This document shows positions 45,551 through 56,308 of a stretch of DNA of 64,000 nt, one piece after another (position 1 is the first letter of the stretch; every line of letters starts with the position of its first letter). The notes under the pieces were generated by a model. That model was given only the letters and a program-made list of their open reading frames with translations. It was not told the DNA's origin and did no database searches. Origin of the DNA: Burkholderiaceae bacterium. GTDB taxonomy: Bacteria > Pseudomonadota > Gammaproteobacteria > Burkholderiales > Burkholderiaceae_B. The position numbers were made by a program, and so were the translations under genes. The DNA is taken from positions 1 through 64,000 of the forward strand of contig JAMNXR010000009.1 in the NCBI GenBank assembly GCA_023653055.1, read 5' to 3'.

Positions 45551-48415
45551 ATGTCATTTCTTGATTCTTTACAGAACTCTTATCTTTTTGGGGGCAATGC
45601 GCCCTACGTAGAAGAACTCTACGAAGCCTACTTGGATAACCCAGGTTCGGTCCCGGATAATTGGCGTAATTATTTTGACCAGTTGCAGCACATGCCCGCA
45701 ACGGATGGTCAAGAAGCCACACGCGACCAAGCACACGCACCCATCATCGAATCCTTTGCGCAACGCGCAAAAGCCAACGCGTTCGTTCAGCGTGGCCAGG
45801 AGCCCGATCTTGCAGTCGCGATGAAACAAGTGCATGTGCAATCCATGATTGCCGCGTATCGTTCACTCGGCTCGCGTTGGGCAGACCTAGACCCCCTCAA
45901 GCGTCAAGACCGTCCCAGTATTCCTGAGCTCGACCCTGCTTTTTATGGTTTGACTGAGGCCGATCTCGATCAGGTATTTTCAGCGACCAATACCTATTTC
46001 ACCAAAGCGACAACGATGACGTTGCGCGAAATTCTGAAAGCCTTGCGTGACACGTACTGCCGCTCAATCGGCGTCGAGTTCATGCACGCGTCAGATCCAG
46101 CCGTTAAGCGCTGGGTACAGGAGCGCCTCGAGTCAACACTTAGTACCCCCACGTTAGCAGCCGATCGCAAGCGTCATATTTTGCAGCAGTTGACCGAGGC
46201 CGAAGGCCTTGAGCGTTTTCTGCATACAAAATACGTAGGTCAAAAGCGTTTCTCACTTGAGGGTGGTGACAGTTTCATCGCGTCAATGGACGAGGTCGTC
46301 AATCACGCAGGTGAGTCAGGCGTTCAGGAAATCGTGGTGGGCATGGCTCACCGTGGTCGCCTGAATATGCTGGTCAATATTATGGGCAAGATGCCCGGTG
46401 ATTTGTTTGCCGAGTTCGAGGGTCATCATGCCGAAGGCTTGACCGACGGTGACGTGAAATACCACAACGGTTTTTCGAGTGATTTGTCCACCCGTGGCGG
46501 CCCAGTGCATTTGTCGCTGGCCTTTAATCCTTCTCACCTTGAGATCGTGAACCCTGTCGTTGAAGGCAGCGTGCGTGCGCGTCAAGAGCGTCGGGGTGCA
46601 GACGGCTACAAGCAGGTCTTGCCTGTGTTGGTGCACGGTGATGCTGCTTTCGCAGGTCAGGGCGTTGTGATGGAAACACTCAACCTCGCTGAAACCCGCG
46701 GTTATGGTACGGGCGGTACATTACACCTGGTCATCAACAACCAGATCGGCTTTACCACTTCTGACCCGCGCGACACACGTTCGACGATTTACTGTACCGA
46801 CGTTTCCAAAATGATCGAAGCCCCCGTGTTTCACGTGAACGGTGATGATCCTGAGGCGGTGGTATTCGCAACACGTATGGCACTAGATTTCCGCATGCAG
46901 TTTGGTAAGGACGTCGTAGTCGACATCGTTTGTTTCCGTAAACTCGGTCACAACGAACAAGACACACCATCCCTGACCCAGCCACTGATGTACAAAACCA
47001 TTGGTGCGCACCCCGGCACACGCAAGCTCTATGCGGACAAGCTGACGGCGCAGGGCGTGCTCAAAGACGGTGACGGAGACCAGCTCGTCAAAGACTATCG
47101 CCAGTACATGGAAGACGGTCGCCGTACGATTGAGCCTGTATTGACAGACTACAAGAGCAAGTATGCGATCGACTGGTCGTCTTACCTCAATGCTAAATGG
47201 ACAGACCAGGCCGACACTGCTGTGCCAATCACTGAGCTCAAGCGCATTGGTGAAAAGCTCACAGTCCTCCCTGAGGGCTTTGCTCCGCACTCACTCGTCA
47301 CCAAGTTATTGAACGATCGTCGCGCAATGGCGCGTGGTGAGATGAATCTCGACTGGGGTATGGGCGAGCATCTCGCTTTTGCAACACTGGTTGCCGCGGG
47401 CTACGCGGTTCGCATCACCGGCCAAGACTCTGGCCGTGGCACATTTACCCATCGCCACGCGGTATTGCATGACCAAAACCGTGAGCGTTGGGACGATGGT
47501 ACGTACATTCCTCTGCAACACGTGGCTGAGGGTCAGGCACCCTTCACGGTGATTGACTCTGTATTGTCCGAAGAAGCCGTACTTGGTTTCGAATACGGCT
47601 ACTCGTGCGCGGATCCCAAAACCCTCACCATCTGGGAAGCGCAGTTCGGCGACTTCGTCAACGGTGCACAGGTTGTGATTGACCAGTTCATCGTCTCCGG
47701 CGAGGCCAAGTGGGGTCGCCAGTCTGGTTTGACCATGATGCTGCCACATGGCTACGAGGGTCAGGGCCCTGAGCACTCATCCGCACGTATTGAGCGTTTC
47801 TTGCAGCTTTGCGCGGACAATAATATCCAAGTGGTTCAGCCCACAACAGCCGCTCAGATTTTCCATCTGTTGCGTCGTCAGATGATTCGTCAGTTCCGCA
47901 AGCCTCTCGTGATTTTGACGCCGAAGTCCTTGCTGCGTAACAAAGATGCGGGTTCCCCCCTGTCTGATCTGGCAAATGGCCGCTTCCGTCCAATCATTGC
48001 TGAGGTCGATGAGTCCATCAACCCCGCTTCGGTTAAGCGTGTGTTGGTTTGTTCAGGCAAGGTTTACTACGATTTGGTCAACGGTCGTCGCGAACGTAAA
48101 GACAACACGGTTGCGATCATTCGCGCCGAACAGTTGTATCCCTTTGCGCACAAGACCTTTGAAACCGAATTGCGCAAATACCCCAAAGCCACTGAAGTGG
48201 TCTGGGTTCAGGACGAGCCACAGAATCAGGGCTCTTGGTTCTATGTTCAGCATCACTTGTATCAAAACATGTCCAGCGGTCAAAAGCTTGGCTACGCAGG
48301 TCGTGCGGCCTCCGCCTCGCCAGCCGTTGGCTATTTGGCTAAACACCTTGAACAGCAGAAAGCGCTGGTCGAGCAAGCGTTTGGCAAGTTCAAGACTTTC
48401 ATGCTGACTAAATAA
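45551..48415 (+). CDS. sucA: 2-oxoglutarate dehydrogenase E1 component
   Basis: 954 residues. The thiamine-diphosphate enzyme decarboxylates 2-oxoglutarate and transfers succinyl to the lipoyl arm of SucB. The N-terminal E2-interacting segment is 'SYLFGGNAPYVEELYEAYLDNPGSVPDNWRNYF'. The ThDP site is in 'VHGDAAFAGQGVVMETLNLAETRGYGTGGTLHLVINNQIGFTTS' (about 355-400), with further family motifs 'MAHRGRLNMLVNIMGK' and 'LPHGYEGQGPEHSSARIERFLQL'. It is divergent from maeB across a 256-base gap in which no clear promoter was fixed. It starts the sucA-sucB-lpdA operon. Confidence 0.97.
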   Translation: MSFLDSLQNSYLFGGNAPYVEELYEAYLDNPGSVPDNWRNYFDQLQHMPATDGQEATRDQAHAPIIESFAQRAKANAFVQRGQEPDLAVAMKQVHVQSMIAAYRSLGSRWADLDPLKRQDRPSIPELDPAFYGLTEADLDQVFSATNTYFTKATTMTLREILKALRDTYCRSIGVEFMHASDPAVKRWVQERLESTLSTPTLAADRKRHILQQLTEAEGLERFLHTKYVGQKRFSLEGGDSFIASMDEVVNHAGESGVQEIVVGMAHRGRLNMLVNIMGKMPGDLFAEFEGHHAEGLTDGDVKYHNGFSSDLSTRGGPVHLSLAFNPSHLEIVNPVVEGSVRARQERRGADGYKQVLPVLVHGDAAFAGQGVVMETLNLAETRGYGTGGTLHLVINNQIGFTTSDPRDTRSTIYCTDVSKMIEAPVFHVNGDDPEAVVFATRMALDFRMQFGKDVVVDIVCFRKLGHNEQDTPSLTQPLMYKTIGAHPGTRKLYADKLTAQGVLKDGDGDQLVKDYRQYMEDGRRTIEPVLTDYKSKYAIDWSSYLNAKWTDQADTAVPITELKRIGEKLTVLPEGFAPHSLVTKLLNDRRAMARGEMNLDWGMGEHLAFATLVAAGYAVRITGQDSGRGTFTHRHAVLHDQNRERWDDGTYIPLQHVAEGQAPFTVIDSVLSEEAVLGFEYGYSCADPKTLTIWEAQFGDFVNGAQVVIDQFIVSGEAKWGRQSGLTMMLPHGYEGQGPEHSSARIERFLQLCADNNIQVVQPTTAAQIFHLLRRQMIRQFRKPLVILTPKSLLRNKDAGSPLSDLANGRFRPIIAEVDESINPASVKRVLVCSGKVYYDLVNGRRERKDNTVAIIRAEQLYPFAHKTFETELRKYPKATEVVWVQDEPQNQGSWFYVQHHLYQNMSSGQKLGYAGRAASASPAVGYLAKHLEQQKALVEQAFGKFKTFMLTK

Positions 48416-48465
48416 ACCCAGATCAACGCATTCAACGCATTTATCCAATTACGGAAAAAAACATA

Positions 48466-49701
48466 ATGGCTCTCACCGACGTTGTTGTTCCACAATTATC
48501 CGAATCAGTGTCCGAAGCGACTCTTTTGACTTGGAAAAAGAAACCTGGAGAGGCAGTTCAGGCCGACGAAATTTTGATCGAAGTCGAAACCGACAAAGTG
48601 GTCCTCGAAGTCCCAGCCCCCGCCTCTGGCGTACTGTCTGAAATCGTTAAAGGCGATGGCAGTTTGGTGACCTCCGGCGAACTCTTGGCGCGTATCGATA
48701 CAGCTGGTAAAGCCGCAGCAGCACCTGCCGCCGCAGCGTCTGCGCCAACTGCGGCTCCTGCTGCAGTCTCCGCTCCCCCGGCAGCAGCTTCAACATCTTC
48801 AGCCGGTATCGCTTCTCCTGCCGCTTCTAAAATTCTTGCTGACAAGGGCGTCTCTGCTGCCGCTGTTTCAGGTACAGGCCGCGATGGTCGTATCACCAAA
48901 GGCGATGCACTGGGTGCCTCTGCTGCGTCTGCCCCAGCTGCTGCAGCGCCTAAGGTTGCGTTGGCAAACCCTTCTGTGCCGATGACACAATCACTAGATG
49001 GTCGTCCTGAGCAGCGCGTACCCATGAGCCGTTTGCGTGCGCGTGTGGCGGAGCGTTTGTTGCAATCGCAACAGGACAACGCCATCTTGACGACGTTCAA
49101 CGAAGTCAACATGCAAGGTGTGATTGATCTGCGTAACCTCTACAAAGACAAGTTCGAAAAAGAACACGGCGTCAAGCTGGGCTTTATGTCTTTCTTTGTC
49201 AAAGCTGCGGTAGCTGCGCTTAAGCGCTATCCCATTTTGAACGCCTCGGTAGATGGCAAAGACATCATCTATCACGGCTATTTTGATATCGGTATCGCTG
49301 TAGGTAGCCCACGCGGTTTGGTCGTGCCAATCTTGCGTAACGCAGACCAACTGACGATCGCCGAAATCGAAAAGACGATTGCAGATTTTGGTAAGCGCGC
49401 TTCTGAGGGCAAGCTTGGCATCGAAGAGATGACAGGTGGTACCTTCTCGATATCGAACGGTGGCGTATTTGGTTCGATGCTGTCGACACCTATTATCAAT
49501 CCTCCACAAGCCGCGATTTTGGGCGTGCATGCAACAAAAGAGCGTGCCGTGGTTGAAAAGGGTCAGATCGTGATTCGCCCGATTAACTATCTTGCGATGT
49601 CTTATGACCACCGCATCATTGATGGTCGCGAAGCTGTTCTGGGCTTAGTTGCCATGAAAGAGGCGCTCGAAGATCCGCAGCGCATGCTGCTCGAAATCTA
49701 A
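48466..49701 (+). CDS. sucB: 2-oxoglutarate dehydrogenase E2 (dihydrolipoyl succinyltransferase)
   Basis: 411 residues. The lipoyl domain (2-77) has the lipoylated Lys44 in 'EVETDKVVLEVPAP'. A long Ala/Pro/Ser linker (about 82-120) follows, then a peripheral-subunit binding domain (about 118-150, 'ASPAASKILADKGVSAAAVSGTGRDGRITKGDAL'). The catalytic domain (about 182-411) has the active-site 'SYDHRIIDGREAV'. It forms the core of the complex. It lies 50 bases after sucA and 12 before lpdA. Confidence 0.97.
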   Translation: MALTDVVVPQLSESVSEATLLTWKKKPGEAVQADEILIEVETDKVVLEVPAPASGVLSEIVKGDGSLVTSGELLARIDTAGKAAAAPAAAASAPTAAPAAVSAPPAAASTSSAGIASPAASKILADKGVSAAAVSGTGRDGRITKGDALGASAASAPAAAAPKVALANPSVPMTQSLDGRPEQRVPMSRLRARVAERLLQSQQDNAILTTFNEVNMQGVIDLRNLYKDKFEKEHGVKLGFMSFFVKAAVAALKRYPILNASVDGKDIIYHGYFDIGIAVGSPRGLVVPILRNADQLTIAEIEKTIADFGKRASEGKLGIEEMTGGTFSISNGGVFGSMLSTPIINPPQAAILGVHATKERAVVEKGQIVIRPINYLAMSYDHRIIDGREAVLGLVAMKEALEDPQRMLLEI

Positions 49702-49713
49702 GCTGGAAAATTT

Positions 49714-51144
49714 ATGTCTTCAAATCAATTTGATGTGGTGGTGATTGGTGCGGGTCCTGGCGGTTATATCGCTGCGATCCGTGCGGCGCAGTTGGGAAAA
49801 ACCGTTGCGTGTATCGATGCATGGCAAAATGGACAGGGTGGTCCTGCACCAGGCGGTACCTGCACCAACGTAGGATGTATTCCCTCCAAAGCGCTGTTAC
49901 AGTCCTCTGAGCACTACGACCAAGTCAATCATCATTTGGTTGATCACGGAATCGAGGTCAAGGGTGTTTCGCTCAAGCTCGACAAAATGATCGGTCGTAA
50001 AAATAGCGTTGTTAAGCAAAATAACGACGGTATTCTCTATTTGTTTAAAAAGAACAAGATAACGTTCTTCCACGGCAAAGGTGCTTTTGCGGGTAAAGTT
50101 GATGGTGGCTGGGCGATCAAGGTTTCAGGTACGACGGAGGCCGATATTGTTGGTCAACACGTTGTGATCGCCACAGGCTCTTCAGCACGCGAACTGCCAG
50201 GCTTACCTTTTGACGAACAGCAAGTGTTGTCGAACGACGGTGCCCTGAATATCGCTGCGGTTCCCAAAAAGCTTGGCGTCATTGGCGCTGGCGTGATTGG
50301 TCTTGAAATGGGTAGCGTCTGGCGTCGTTTGGGTGCCGAAGTGACTATTCTTGAAGCGATGCCTGAGTTTTTGGCGGCAGTCGACACACAGGTTGCCAAA
50401 GAAGCCCACAAAATCTTCACCAAACAGGGCTTAAACATCCAGATGGGCGTCAAGCTCGGCGAGATCAAGTCGACGCCCAAGCAAGTGACGGTGCCTTATA
50501 CGGACGCATCCGGTGCAGAGCAAAAACTCGTCGTGGATAAGCTGATTGTTTCAATTGGTCGCGTCCCTTACACGGGTGGCTTAAATGCTGACGCGATTGG
50601 TCTTAAACTTGATGAGCGCGGTTTTGTTGCTGTGGATGCAGATTGCAAAACCAACTTACCTAATGTTTGGGCAGTGGGTGACGTGGTGCGTGGTCCAATG
50701 CTTGCCCATAAAGCCGAAGAAGAAGGCGTTGCAGTGGCTGAGCGTATCGGTGGTCAGCATGGACACATCAACTTTGAGACGATTCCTTGGGTCATCTATA
50801 CCTCCCCAGAGATTTCATGGGTGGGTCAGACCGAGCAGCAGCTTAAGTCCTCGGGTCGCGCCTACAAAGCCGGCAGCTTCCCATTTCTGGCGAATGGTCG
50901 TGCACGCGCATTAGGCGACACCACAGGTTTCGTCAAGATTTTGGCGGATGCGGTTACCGACGAAGTGTTGGGCGTGCACATCATTGGTCCGATGGCTTCC
51001 GAGCTGATCGCCGAAGCGGTCACCATCATGGAGTTCCGTGGTGCCGCCGAAGATATCGCCCGCATCTGTCATGCACATCCGACGTTGTCGGAGTCTATGA
51101 AAGAAGCAGCCTTGGCGGTTGATAAGCGCACACTCAATTTCTGA
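49714..51144 (+). CDS. lpdA: Dihydrolipoyl dehydrogenase (E3)
   Basis: 476 residues, FAD/NAD pyridine nucleotide-disulfide oxidoreductase. Motifs: 'FDVVVIGAGPGGYIAAIRAAQLG', redox disulfide Cys50-Cys55 in 'GGTCTNVGCIPSKALL', 'GVIGAGVIGLEMGSVWRRLGAEVTILE' for NAD, 'VWAVGDVVRGPMLAHKAEEEG', and the C-terminal base His in 'CHAHPTLSESMKEA'. Its place directly after sucB makes it the E3 of the oxoglutarate complex; it may serve other complexes too. Confidence 0.97.
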   Translation: MSSNQFDVVVIGAGPGGYIAAIRAAQLGKTVACIDAWQNGQGGPAPGGTCTNVGCIPSKALLQSSEHYDQVNHHLVDHGIEVKGVSLKLDKMIGRKNSVVKQNNDGILYLFKKNKITFFHGKGAFAGKVDGGWAIKVSGTTEADIVGQHVVIATGSSARELPGLPFDEQQVLSNDGALNIAAVPKKLGVIGAGVIGLEMGSVWRRLGAEVTILEAMPEFLAAVDTQVAKEAHKIFTKQGLNIQMGVKLGEIKSTPKQVTVPYTDASGAEQKLVVDKLIVSIGRVPYTGGLNADAIGLKLDERGFVAVDADCKTNLPNVWAVGDVVRGPMLAHKAEEEGVAVAERIGGQHGHINFETIPWVIYTSPEISWVGQTEQQLKSSGRAYKAGSFPFLANGRARALGDTTGFVKILADAVTDEVLGVHIIGPMASELIAEAVTIMEFRGAAEDIARICHAHPTLSESMKEAALAVDKRTLNF

Positions 51145-51165
51145 GGCACTTGTCGTGCAACTTTC

Positions 51166-52257
51166 TTGAACGTCCTTCAACACTATGAGAGCAGTCTGGC
51201 TGAGCGCGGTTATCAGCCAGACCCCGCCCAGCGCACTGCCATCGAGCGTTTGCAAAAGTATTTTGACGACTGGATCGCGTTTAAAAGCGATCGGTCCAGT
51301 GCCGTCAAACGCTTATTCAAACGTCCTGATGTGCCCAGAGGTGTTTACCTGTGGGGTGGTGTCGGGCGCGGCAAGAGCTTCTTGATGGACGCGTTTTACG
51401 CCACTGTTCCAGTCAAGCGTAAAACCCGTCTGCATTTCCATGAGTTCATGCGTAGTGTGCATCGCCAACTTGACGAAGTCAAAGGCATGCAAGACCCGCT
51501 TGACGAGGTAGCCAAACGCATCTCCAAGCGCTATCGCCTTATCTGTTTCGACGAGTTTCACGTCTCAGATGTGGCCGATGCCATGATTTTGTATCGGTTG
51601 TTACTCAAATTTTTCGAGCATGGCACTTCATTTGTCATGACGTCGAACTACGAACCTTCATTGCTCTATCCTGATGGCTTACATCGTGATCGTATTTTGC
51701 CTGCGATTGCTTTGCTCAAAGACCGTATGGATATTTTGAATGTCGACGCGGGGATTGACTACCGCCGACGGACACTGGAGCAGGTCAAGTGTTATCACAC
51801 ACCGCTCGGTGCGCAAGCCGATCAGGCTTTACAAGAGGCCTTTGTTCAACTGTCTGATACGCCTCCACAGGATCCGGTGCTTTTGATCGAGCATCGCGAA
51901 ATCACGGCTAAAAAACGTGCGGGTAGCGTGGTCTGGTTTGATTTCGCGACTTTGTGTGGCGGACCAAGGTCGCAAAATGATTATCTTGAGATCGCCAGCC
52001 GATTTCATGCCGTGATTCTCTCAGACGTCCCAAAAATGGGACCGAAACATGCCTCTGAGGCCAGGAGATTCACTTGGCTGATCGATGTTTTCTATGATCA
52101 TAAGGTCAAGCTGATCATGTCTTCTGAGTGTGAGCCAGAGGAAATCTACACCTCTGGTCCCATGTCGAACGAGTTTCATCGCACTGTTTCGCGCATCCTA
52201 GAGATGCAGTCCAAGGAGTATCTGGACTCCGAGCAGCGCGATACTGTCAGTCTCTAA
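51166..52257 (+). CDS. zapE: Cell division ATPase ZapE (AFG1 family)
   Basis: 363 residues, AFG1-like P-loop ATPase: Walker A 'GGVGRGKS' at 64-71, Walker B '[22 protein letters not shown]', and the conserved '[31 protein letters not shown]' and '[25 protein letters not shown]'-like ending. In E. coli ZapE associates with the Z ring and is needed under stress. The only usable start is TTG at 51166, since no ATG or GTG in frame follows the lpdA stop before the conserved '[21 protein letters not shown]'. It lies 21 bases after lpdA, perhaps on the same transcript. Confidence 0.92.
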   Translation: MNVLQHYESSLAERGYQPDPAQRTAIERLQKYFDDWIAFKSDRSSAVKRLFKRPDVPRGVYLWGGVGRGKSFLMDAFYATVPVKRKTRLHFHEFMRSVHRQLDEVKGMQDPLDEVAKRISKRYRLICFDEFHVSDVADAMILYRLLLKFFEHGTSFVMTSNYEPSLLYPDGLHRDRILPAIALLKDRMDILNVDAGIDYRRRTLEQVKCYHTPLGAQADQALQEAFVQLSDTPPQDPVLLIEHREITAKKRAGSVVWFDFATLCGGPRSQNDYLEIASRFHAVILSDVPKMGPKHASEARRFTWLIDVFYDHKVKLIMSSECEPEEIYTSGPMSNEFHRTVSRILEMQSKEYLDSEQRDTVSL

Positions 52258-52267
52258 GGTCAACATC

Positions 52268-53626
52268 ATGAATACGCGCGTTCTCACCGGCATTACGACG
52301 TCGGGCACCCCGCATCTGGGGAATTATGTTGGTGCGATTCGTCCCGCTATTCAAGCGAGTCTTGAAAAAAATGTCGATGCCTTTTTCTTTTTGGCGGACT
52401 ATCACGCATTGATTAAGTGCGAGGATGCGGACCGTATTGCGCGTTCGCGTTTGGAGATTGCTGCAACGTGGTTGGCTTCTGGACTGGATCCCGCGCGCGT
52501 GACTTTTTACCGGCAGTCTGATGTGCCCGAAATTCCTGAGCTATGTTGGATGCTGACATGTGTGACAGCCAAGGGTCTGATGAATCGCGCACATGCCTAC
52601 AAGGCCTCGGTTGACCAGAATATTGCCAAGAGTGTGGAGCCTGATGACGGTATCAATATGGGTTTGTTTTCTTATCCCATTCTGATGGCGGCCGATATTT
52701 TGATGTTTAATGCACACAAAGTGCCTGTGGGTCGGGATCAGACTCAGCATCTTGAGATGGCACGTGACATTGCCCAGAGATTTAATCATTTGTATGGGCA
52801 GGGTAAAGACTTTTTCGTGCTGCCTGAGGCGGTCATCGCCGAAGATGTCGCGACCTTGCCTGGCCTTGATGGGCGCAAAATGTCCAAGAGCTATAACAAT
52901 ACTGTTCCATTATTTGAGGGTGGGTCGCGCGCACTTAAATCCACCGTCGCTAAGATCGTCACAGACTCTCGCGGTCCGGGTGAACCAAAAGATGCAGAGG
53001 CCTCGCATCTTTATCTCATATATAAAGCCTTTGCATCGTCAGCCGAAACTGCGGAGTTTCGCCAAGCGCTCGCGGCGGGAATGGGCTGGGGTGATGCCAA
53101 GCAGAAATTATGTGAGCGTATCGAGCAAGAGCTTGGACCGAAGCGTGATGATTACGAATCTTTGATGGCAAATCCCAATCGGATCGAAGAGATTTTGCAA
53201 GAAGGTGCGCGTAAAGCGCGTGCGATTGCGACACCCTTTATTCAAGAGCTCCGCCAAGCGGTTGGCTTGCGCACGCTCATAACTGAAACAAAATCTAGCG
53301 CTGCCAAGCAGGCTAAAAGTGGTGGCAAAGGCGCGCGTTTTGTCAGTTTCCGTGACGACGCAGGACAATTTCGCTTTCGCTTTATTGGCATGGATGGAGC
53401 CGAGATCTTTTCTTCAATCGCGTATGCAGACCCCAAGATGGCAGGTGCTGCCATGCGTGCACTGCAAGGCGGTGACTTTGAGGCCATGCTGACACTCTCA
53501 GGCGAGTTAGACTTTAGTTTGACACTAGAGGGTTCTATTGTGGCTTCTGGTGTGACAAGCGTTTCGAGCGCTCAGCGCGCAGAACGTATCGAAGCCTTGC
53601 GGGCGGCATTAAGCCCGACTGAGTGA
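52268..53626 (+). CDS. trpS: Tryptophan-tRNA ligase with C-terminal DUF1508-like extension
   Basis: 452 residues, versus about 335 for standard TrpS. The class I core covers 1-338: HIGH-like '[10 protein letters not shown]' at 11-20, '[21 protein letters not shown]', and KMSKS at 204-208. After a Lys/Ser/Gly-rich linker (about 341-356) comes a small domain. Its '[44 protein letters not shown]' (357-400) resembles the YegP/DUF1508 fold, followed by a second, weaker part to 452. Tail-bearing TrpS proteins occur in Burkholderiales; the tail's role is unknown. The gene is 10 bases after zapE. Confidence 0.93.
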   Translation: MNTRVLTGITTSGTPHLGNYVGAIRPAIQASLEKNVDAFFFLADYHALIKCEDADRIARSRLEIAATWLASGLDPARVTFYRQSDVPEIPELCWMLTCVTAKGLMNRAHAYKASVDQNIAKSVEPDDGINMGLFSYPILMAADILMFNAHKVPVGRDQTQHLEMARDIAQRFNHLYGQGKDFFVLPEAVIAEDVATLPGLDGRKMSKSYNNTVPLFEGGSRALKSTVAKIVTDSRGPGEPKDAEASHLYLIYKAFASSAETAEFRQALAAGMGWGDAKQKLCERIEQELGPKRDDYESLMANPNRIEEILQEGARKARAIATPFIQELRQAVGLRTLITETKSSAAKQAKSGGKGARFVSFRDDAGQFRFRFIGMDGAEIFSSIAYADPKMAGAAMRALQGGDFEAMLTLSGELDFSLTLEGSIVASGVTSVSSAQRAERIEALRAALSPTE

Positions 53627-53691
53627 TTGCTGCGCGCTGAGTGACGCTAACCTATCGGAAAGGCACTCAGCGTATGCAAACGCTTGGGCCT

Positions 53692-56202
53692 TCAGCGTTT
53701 AAGTTTCGCGAACGCAGCCGCCATTGCGCCTTGTCCAGTGGTCTCGGGTGCACTGTTGCGGCTCGGCTTGGCACCACCCATGCCGCCTCCACCAGACGCC
53801 CCCCCCGAACTCCCTGAACGATTCTTTCCTGAGGCGTGACCACTCGTCGCGCCTGCATTCATGGAGCGTGCTGGCGGTGCTTCGTCATTTAAACGCATCG
53901 TCAAGGCGATACGTTTGCGCGGGATGTCGACTTCTTGCACACGGACGCTGACGGTTTGTCCCACACGCACAACATCACGTGGATCAGAGACAAATTTTTC
54001 TGCGAGTGCAGAGATGTGGACCAAGCCATCCTGATGGACGCCGATATCAACAAAGGCGCCAAAGTTGGCAACGTTAGTGACAACGCCTTCGAGAATCATG
54101 CCGGGTAAGAGATCGTTGAGCGTCTCGACACCTTCTTTAAAGGTCGCAGTCTTGAACTCAGGGCGCGGATCGCGTCCAGGCTTTTCGAGTTCGAGCAAAA
54201 TATCCCGCACAGTTGGCACGCCAAAGCGTTCGTCTGTAAATTCTGAAGGCGAGAGGCCTTTGAGTTTTTCCCGGTTACCGATGACTTCCTTCATGTCTGC
54301 AGCGATTTTTTTCAAAATACGCTCAACGACTGGATAGGCTTCGGGGTGGACCGAAGAAGCATCAAGTGGATTATTACCATTGGGAATGCGTAAGAAGCCC
54401 GCGGCTTGTTCAAAAGCTTTTTCACCAAAGCGAGAGACTTCTTTGAGGGCGGCTCTATTGGGAAAAACACCCTTGTCGTCGCGATAGGCCACGATGTTTT
54501 TAGCCAAGGTGCTATTCAGACCTGAAACGCGGGCTAACAGAGCTGCAGAGGCGGTGTTCACATCAACACCCACGGCATTCACGCAGTCTTCGACCACGGC
54601 GTCCAGAGAGCGTGCCAGCTCGCGTTGATTGAGGTCGTGTTGATATTGACCTACCCCGATGGCTTTAGGTTCGATCTTGACGAGTTCCGCCAACGGATCT
54701 TGCAAGCGTCGTGCAATCGAGGCGGCACCGCGCAAGCTCACGTCCAGGTCTGGAAACTCAAGCGCAGCGAGCTCAGAGGCTGAATAGACCGAAGCCCCCG
54801 CCTCAGAAACCACAACACGTGTGAGTTTGAGATCAGGCTGTTCAGCCATCAGATCGGCAACGAGTTTTTCAGTTTCGCGCGAAGCCGTGCCATTGCCGAT
54901 TGCAACCAACTCAATCTTGTGACGACGGGCAATCGCAGCCAGTGTCGCCAAAGACCCAGAGCGGTCGCGTCTTGGCTCAAAGGGATAGACCGTTGCGGTC
55001 TCAACCAGTTTGCCAGTGTGATCGATCGCAGCAACTTTAACGCCTGTCCGAATGCCGGGATCGAGACCCAATACCGCTTTAGGACCTGCAGGTGCAGCGA
55101 GTAAGAGATCTTTGAGATTGGCGGCAAACACACGAATTGCTTCGGTCTCTGCGCTTTCACGCAAGCGTGTGATCATTTCTGTTTCAAACATGGTCAACAG
55201 TTTCACGCGCCACGTCCAGCGTGCCACATCTGCTAGCCATTTTGCGCGGGGCGAGGGCGTCGCATCAAATAGATCTCTACCCAGTTTCAGGAATTGCGCC
55301 ACGCGTTCGATGCAAGGATGCGGAACCAGAATGTCTTGACTGGCTTCGAGACCAATGCGGAGCTCCAGAACACCTTGTTGGCGGCCACGCAGCATCGCGA
55401 GGACGCGGTGCGAGGGAAGCGTACGAAGTGGTTCATTAAACTCGAACCAGTCGCGGAAATTCGCACCTTCGGCTTCTTTGCCCTCGGCTACTTTGGAGTA
55501 GAGGTAGCCATAGGACCACAAATGGGTACGCAGATCGGCCAGCAAATCCGCATTTTCAGCATAGCGCTCTGCGAGGATATCACGTGCACCATCAAGAGCA
55601 GTCTTTGCCTCCAGAATATTTGCATCCGGATTTAAATATTGTGCGGCCATCGCAATTGGGTCGCAACTCAGCTCTGCCAAAATAGCATCTGCGAGAGGCT
55701 CAAGACCTGCTTCTCTAGCAATTTGCGCACGCGTACGTCTTTTGACTTTAAAGGGTGCGTACAAATCTTCGAGTCGCTGCTTTGTGTCCGCCTGCTGGAT
55801 AGATTTTTCCAGCTCAGGCGTCAGTTTTTGTTGTTCGGTAATCGAGGCCAAAATGGCTGCACGTCGCTCCTCGAGGTCGCGCAGGTAAAGCAGGCGCGTA
55901 TCCAAATTTCGCAGCACGGTATCGTCTAGACCTCCAGTAGCCTCCTTACGGTAACGGGCGATAAACGGAATCGTTGCGCCGTCTTTTAGCAACTCGATCA
56001 CCGCGGCAACCTGCTGAGGTCTGATGCTGAGCTCTTGGGCAAGTTGAGCCGTAATGCGAAGCTCGGCCTGCGCCGCTGTCACAGGGGCAGCAAACGTCGC
56101 AGAGGATGCAGGCGTGGTCGCAGCAGAAACCGCCGCCGTCTCTAAAGGTTTTGCTGGCTGGCCGGTCTGCGGTGTGGACTGCGTGGTCATTGAATCGCTC
56201 AT
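53692..56202 (-). CDS. tex: Tex-family RNA-binding transcription accessory protein
   Basis: 836 residues. The order is Tex N-terminal helices, YqgF-like nuclease fold ('[33 protein letters not shown]'), HhH region ('[39 protein letters not shown]'), and an S1 RNA-binding domain at about 698-768 ('[33 protein letters not shown]'). A Gly/Ser-rich low-complexity tail (about 770-830) follows that is not part of the core. There is also a Thr/Ala-rich N-terminal leader. ATG 56202 ([11 protein letters not shown]) is preferred over an upstream start at 56250. Tex binds nucleic acid and affects gene expression and stress survival. Confidence 0.94.
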   Translation of the reverse strand: MSDSMTTQSTPQTGQPAKPLETAAVSAATTPASSATFAAPVTAAQAELRITAQLAQELSIRPQQVAAVIELLKDGATIPFIARYRKEATGGLDDTVLRNLDTRLLYLRDLEERRAAILASITEQQKLTPELEKSIQQADTKQRLEDLYAPFKVKRRTRAQIAREAGLEPLADAILAELSCDPIAMAAQYLNPDANILEAKTALDGARDILAERYAENADLLADLRTHLWSYGYLYSKVAEGKEAEGANFRDWFEFNEPLRTLPSHRVLAMLRGRQQGVLELRIGLEASQDILVPHPCIERVAQFLKLGRDLFDATPSPRAKWLADVARWTWRVKLLTMFETEMITRLRESAETEAIRVFAANLKDLLLAAPAGPKAVLGLDPGIRTGVKVAAIDHTGKLVETATVYPFEPRRDRSGSLATLAAIARRHKIELVAIGNGTASRETEKLVADLMAEQPDLKLTRVVVSEAGASVYSASELAALEFPDLDVSLRGAASIARRLQDPLAELVKIEPKAIGVGQYQHDLNQRELARSLDAVVEDCVNAVGVDVNTASAALLARVSGLNSTLAKNIVAYRDDKGVFPNRAALKEVSRFGEKAFEQAAGFLRIPNGNNPLDASSVHPEAYPVVERILKKIAADMKEVIGNREKLKGLSPSEFTDERFGVPTVRDILLELEKPGRDPRPEFKTATFKEGVETLNDLLPGMILEGVVTNVANFGAFVDIGVHQDGLVHISALAEKFVSDPRDVVRVGQTVSVRVQEVDIPRKRIALTMRLNDEAPPARSMNAGATSGHASGKNRSGSSGGASGGGGMGGAKPSRNSAPETTGQGAMAAAFAKLKR

Positions 56203-56308
56203 AATTTTCGGTACTGTTGAGATAACGGCAAACGGATGATTTTGCCACAACAGTTAAATCTGCCCACATTCAACGGGGTATGATCCGTGGTGCTCCTTGG
56301 TGTCCTTT

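Noticed and set aside
53635-53672. CGCTGAGTG...CACTCAGCG inverted repeat between trpS and tex as a terminator
   Set aside because: 9-bp arms but a 20-base loop and no T-run on either side, so an intrinsic terminator is not supported; it may still form a weak stem.
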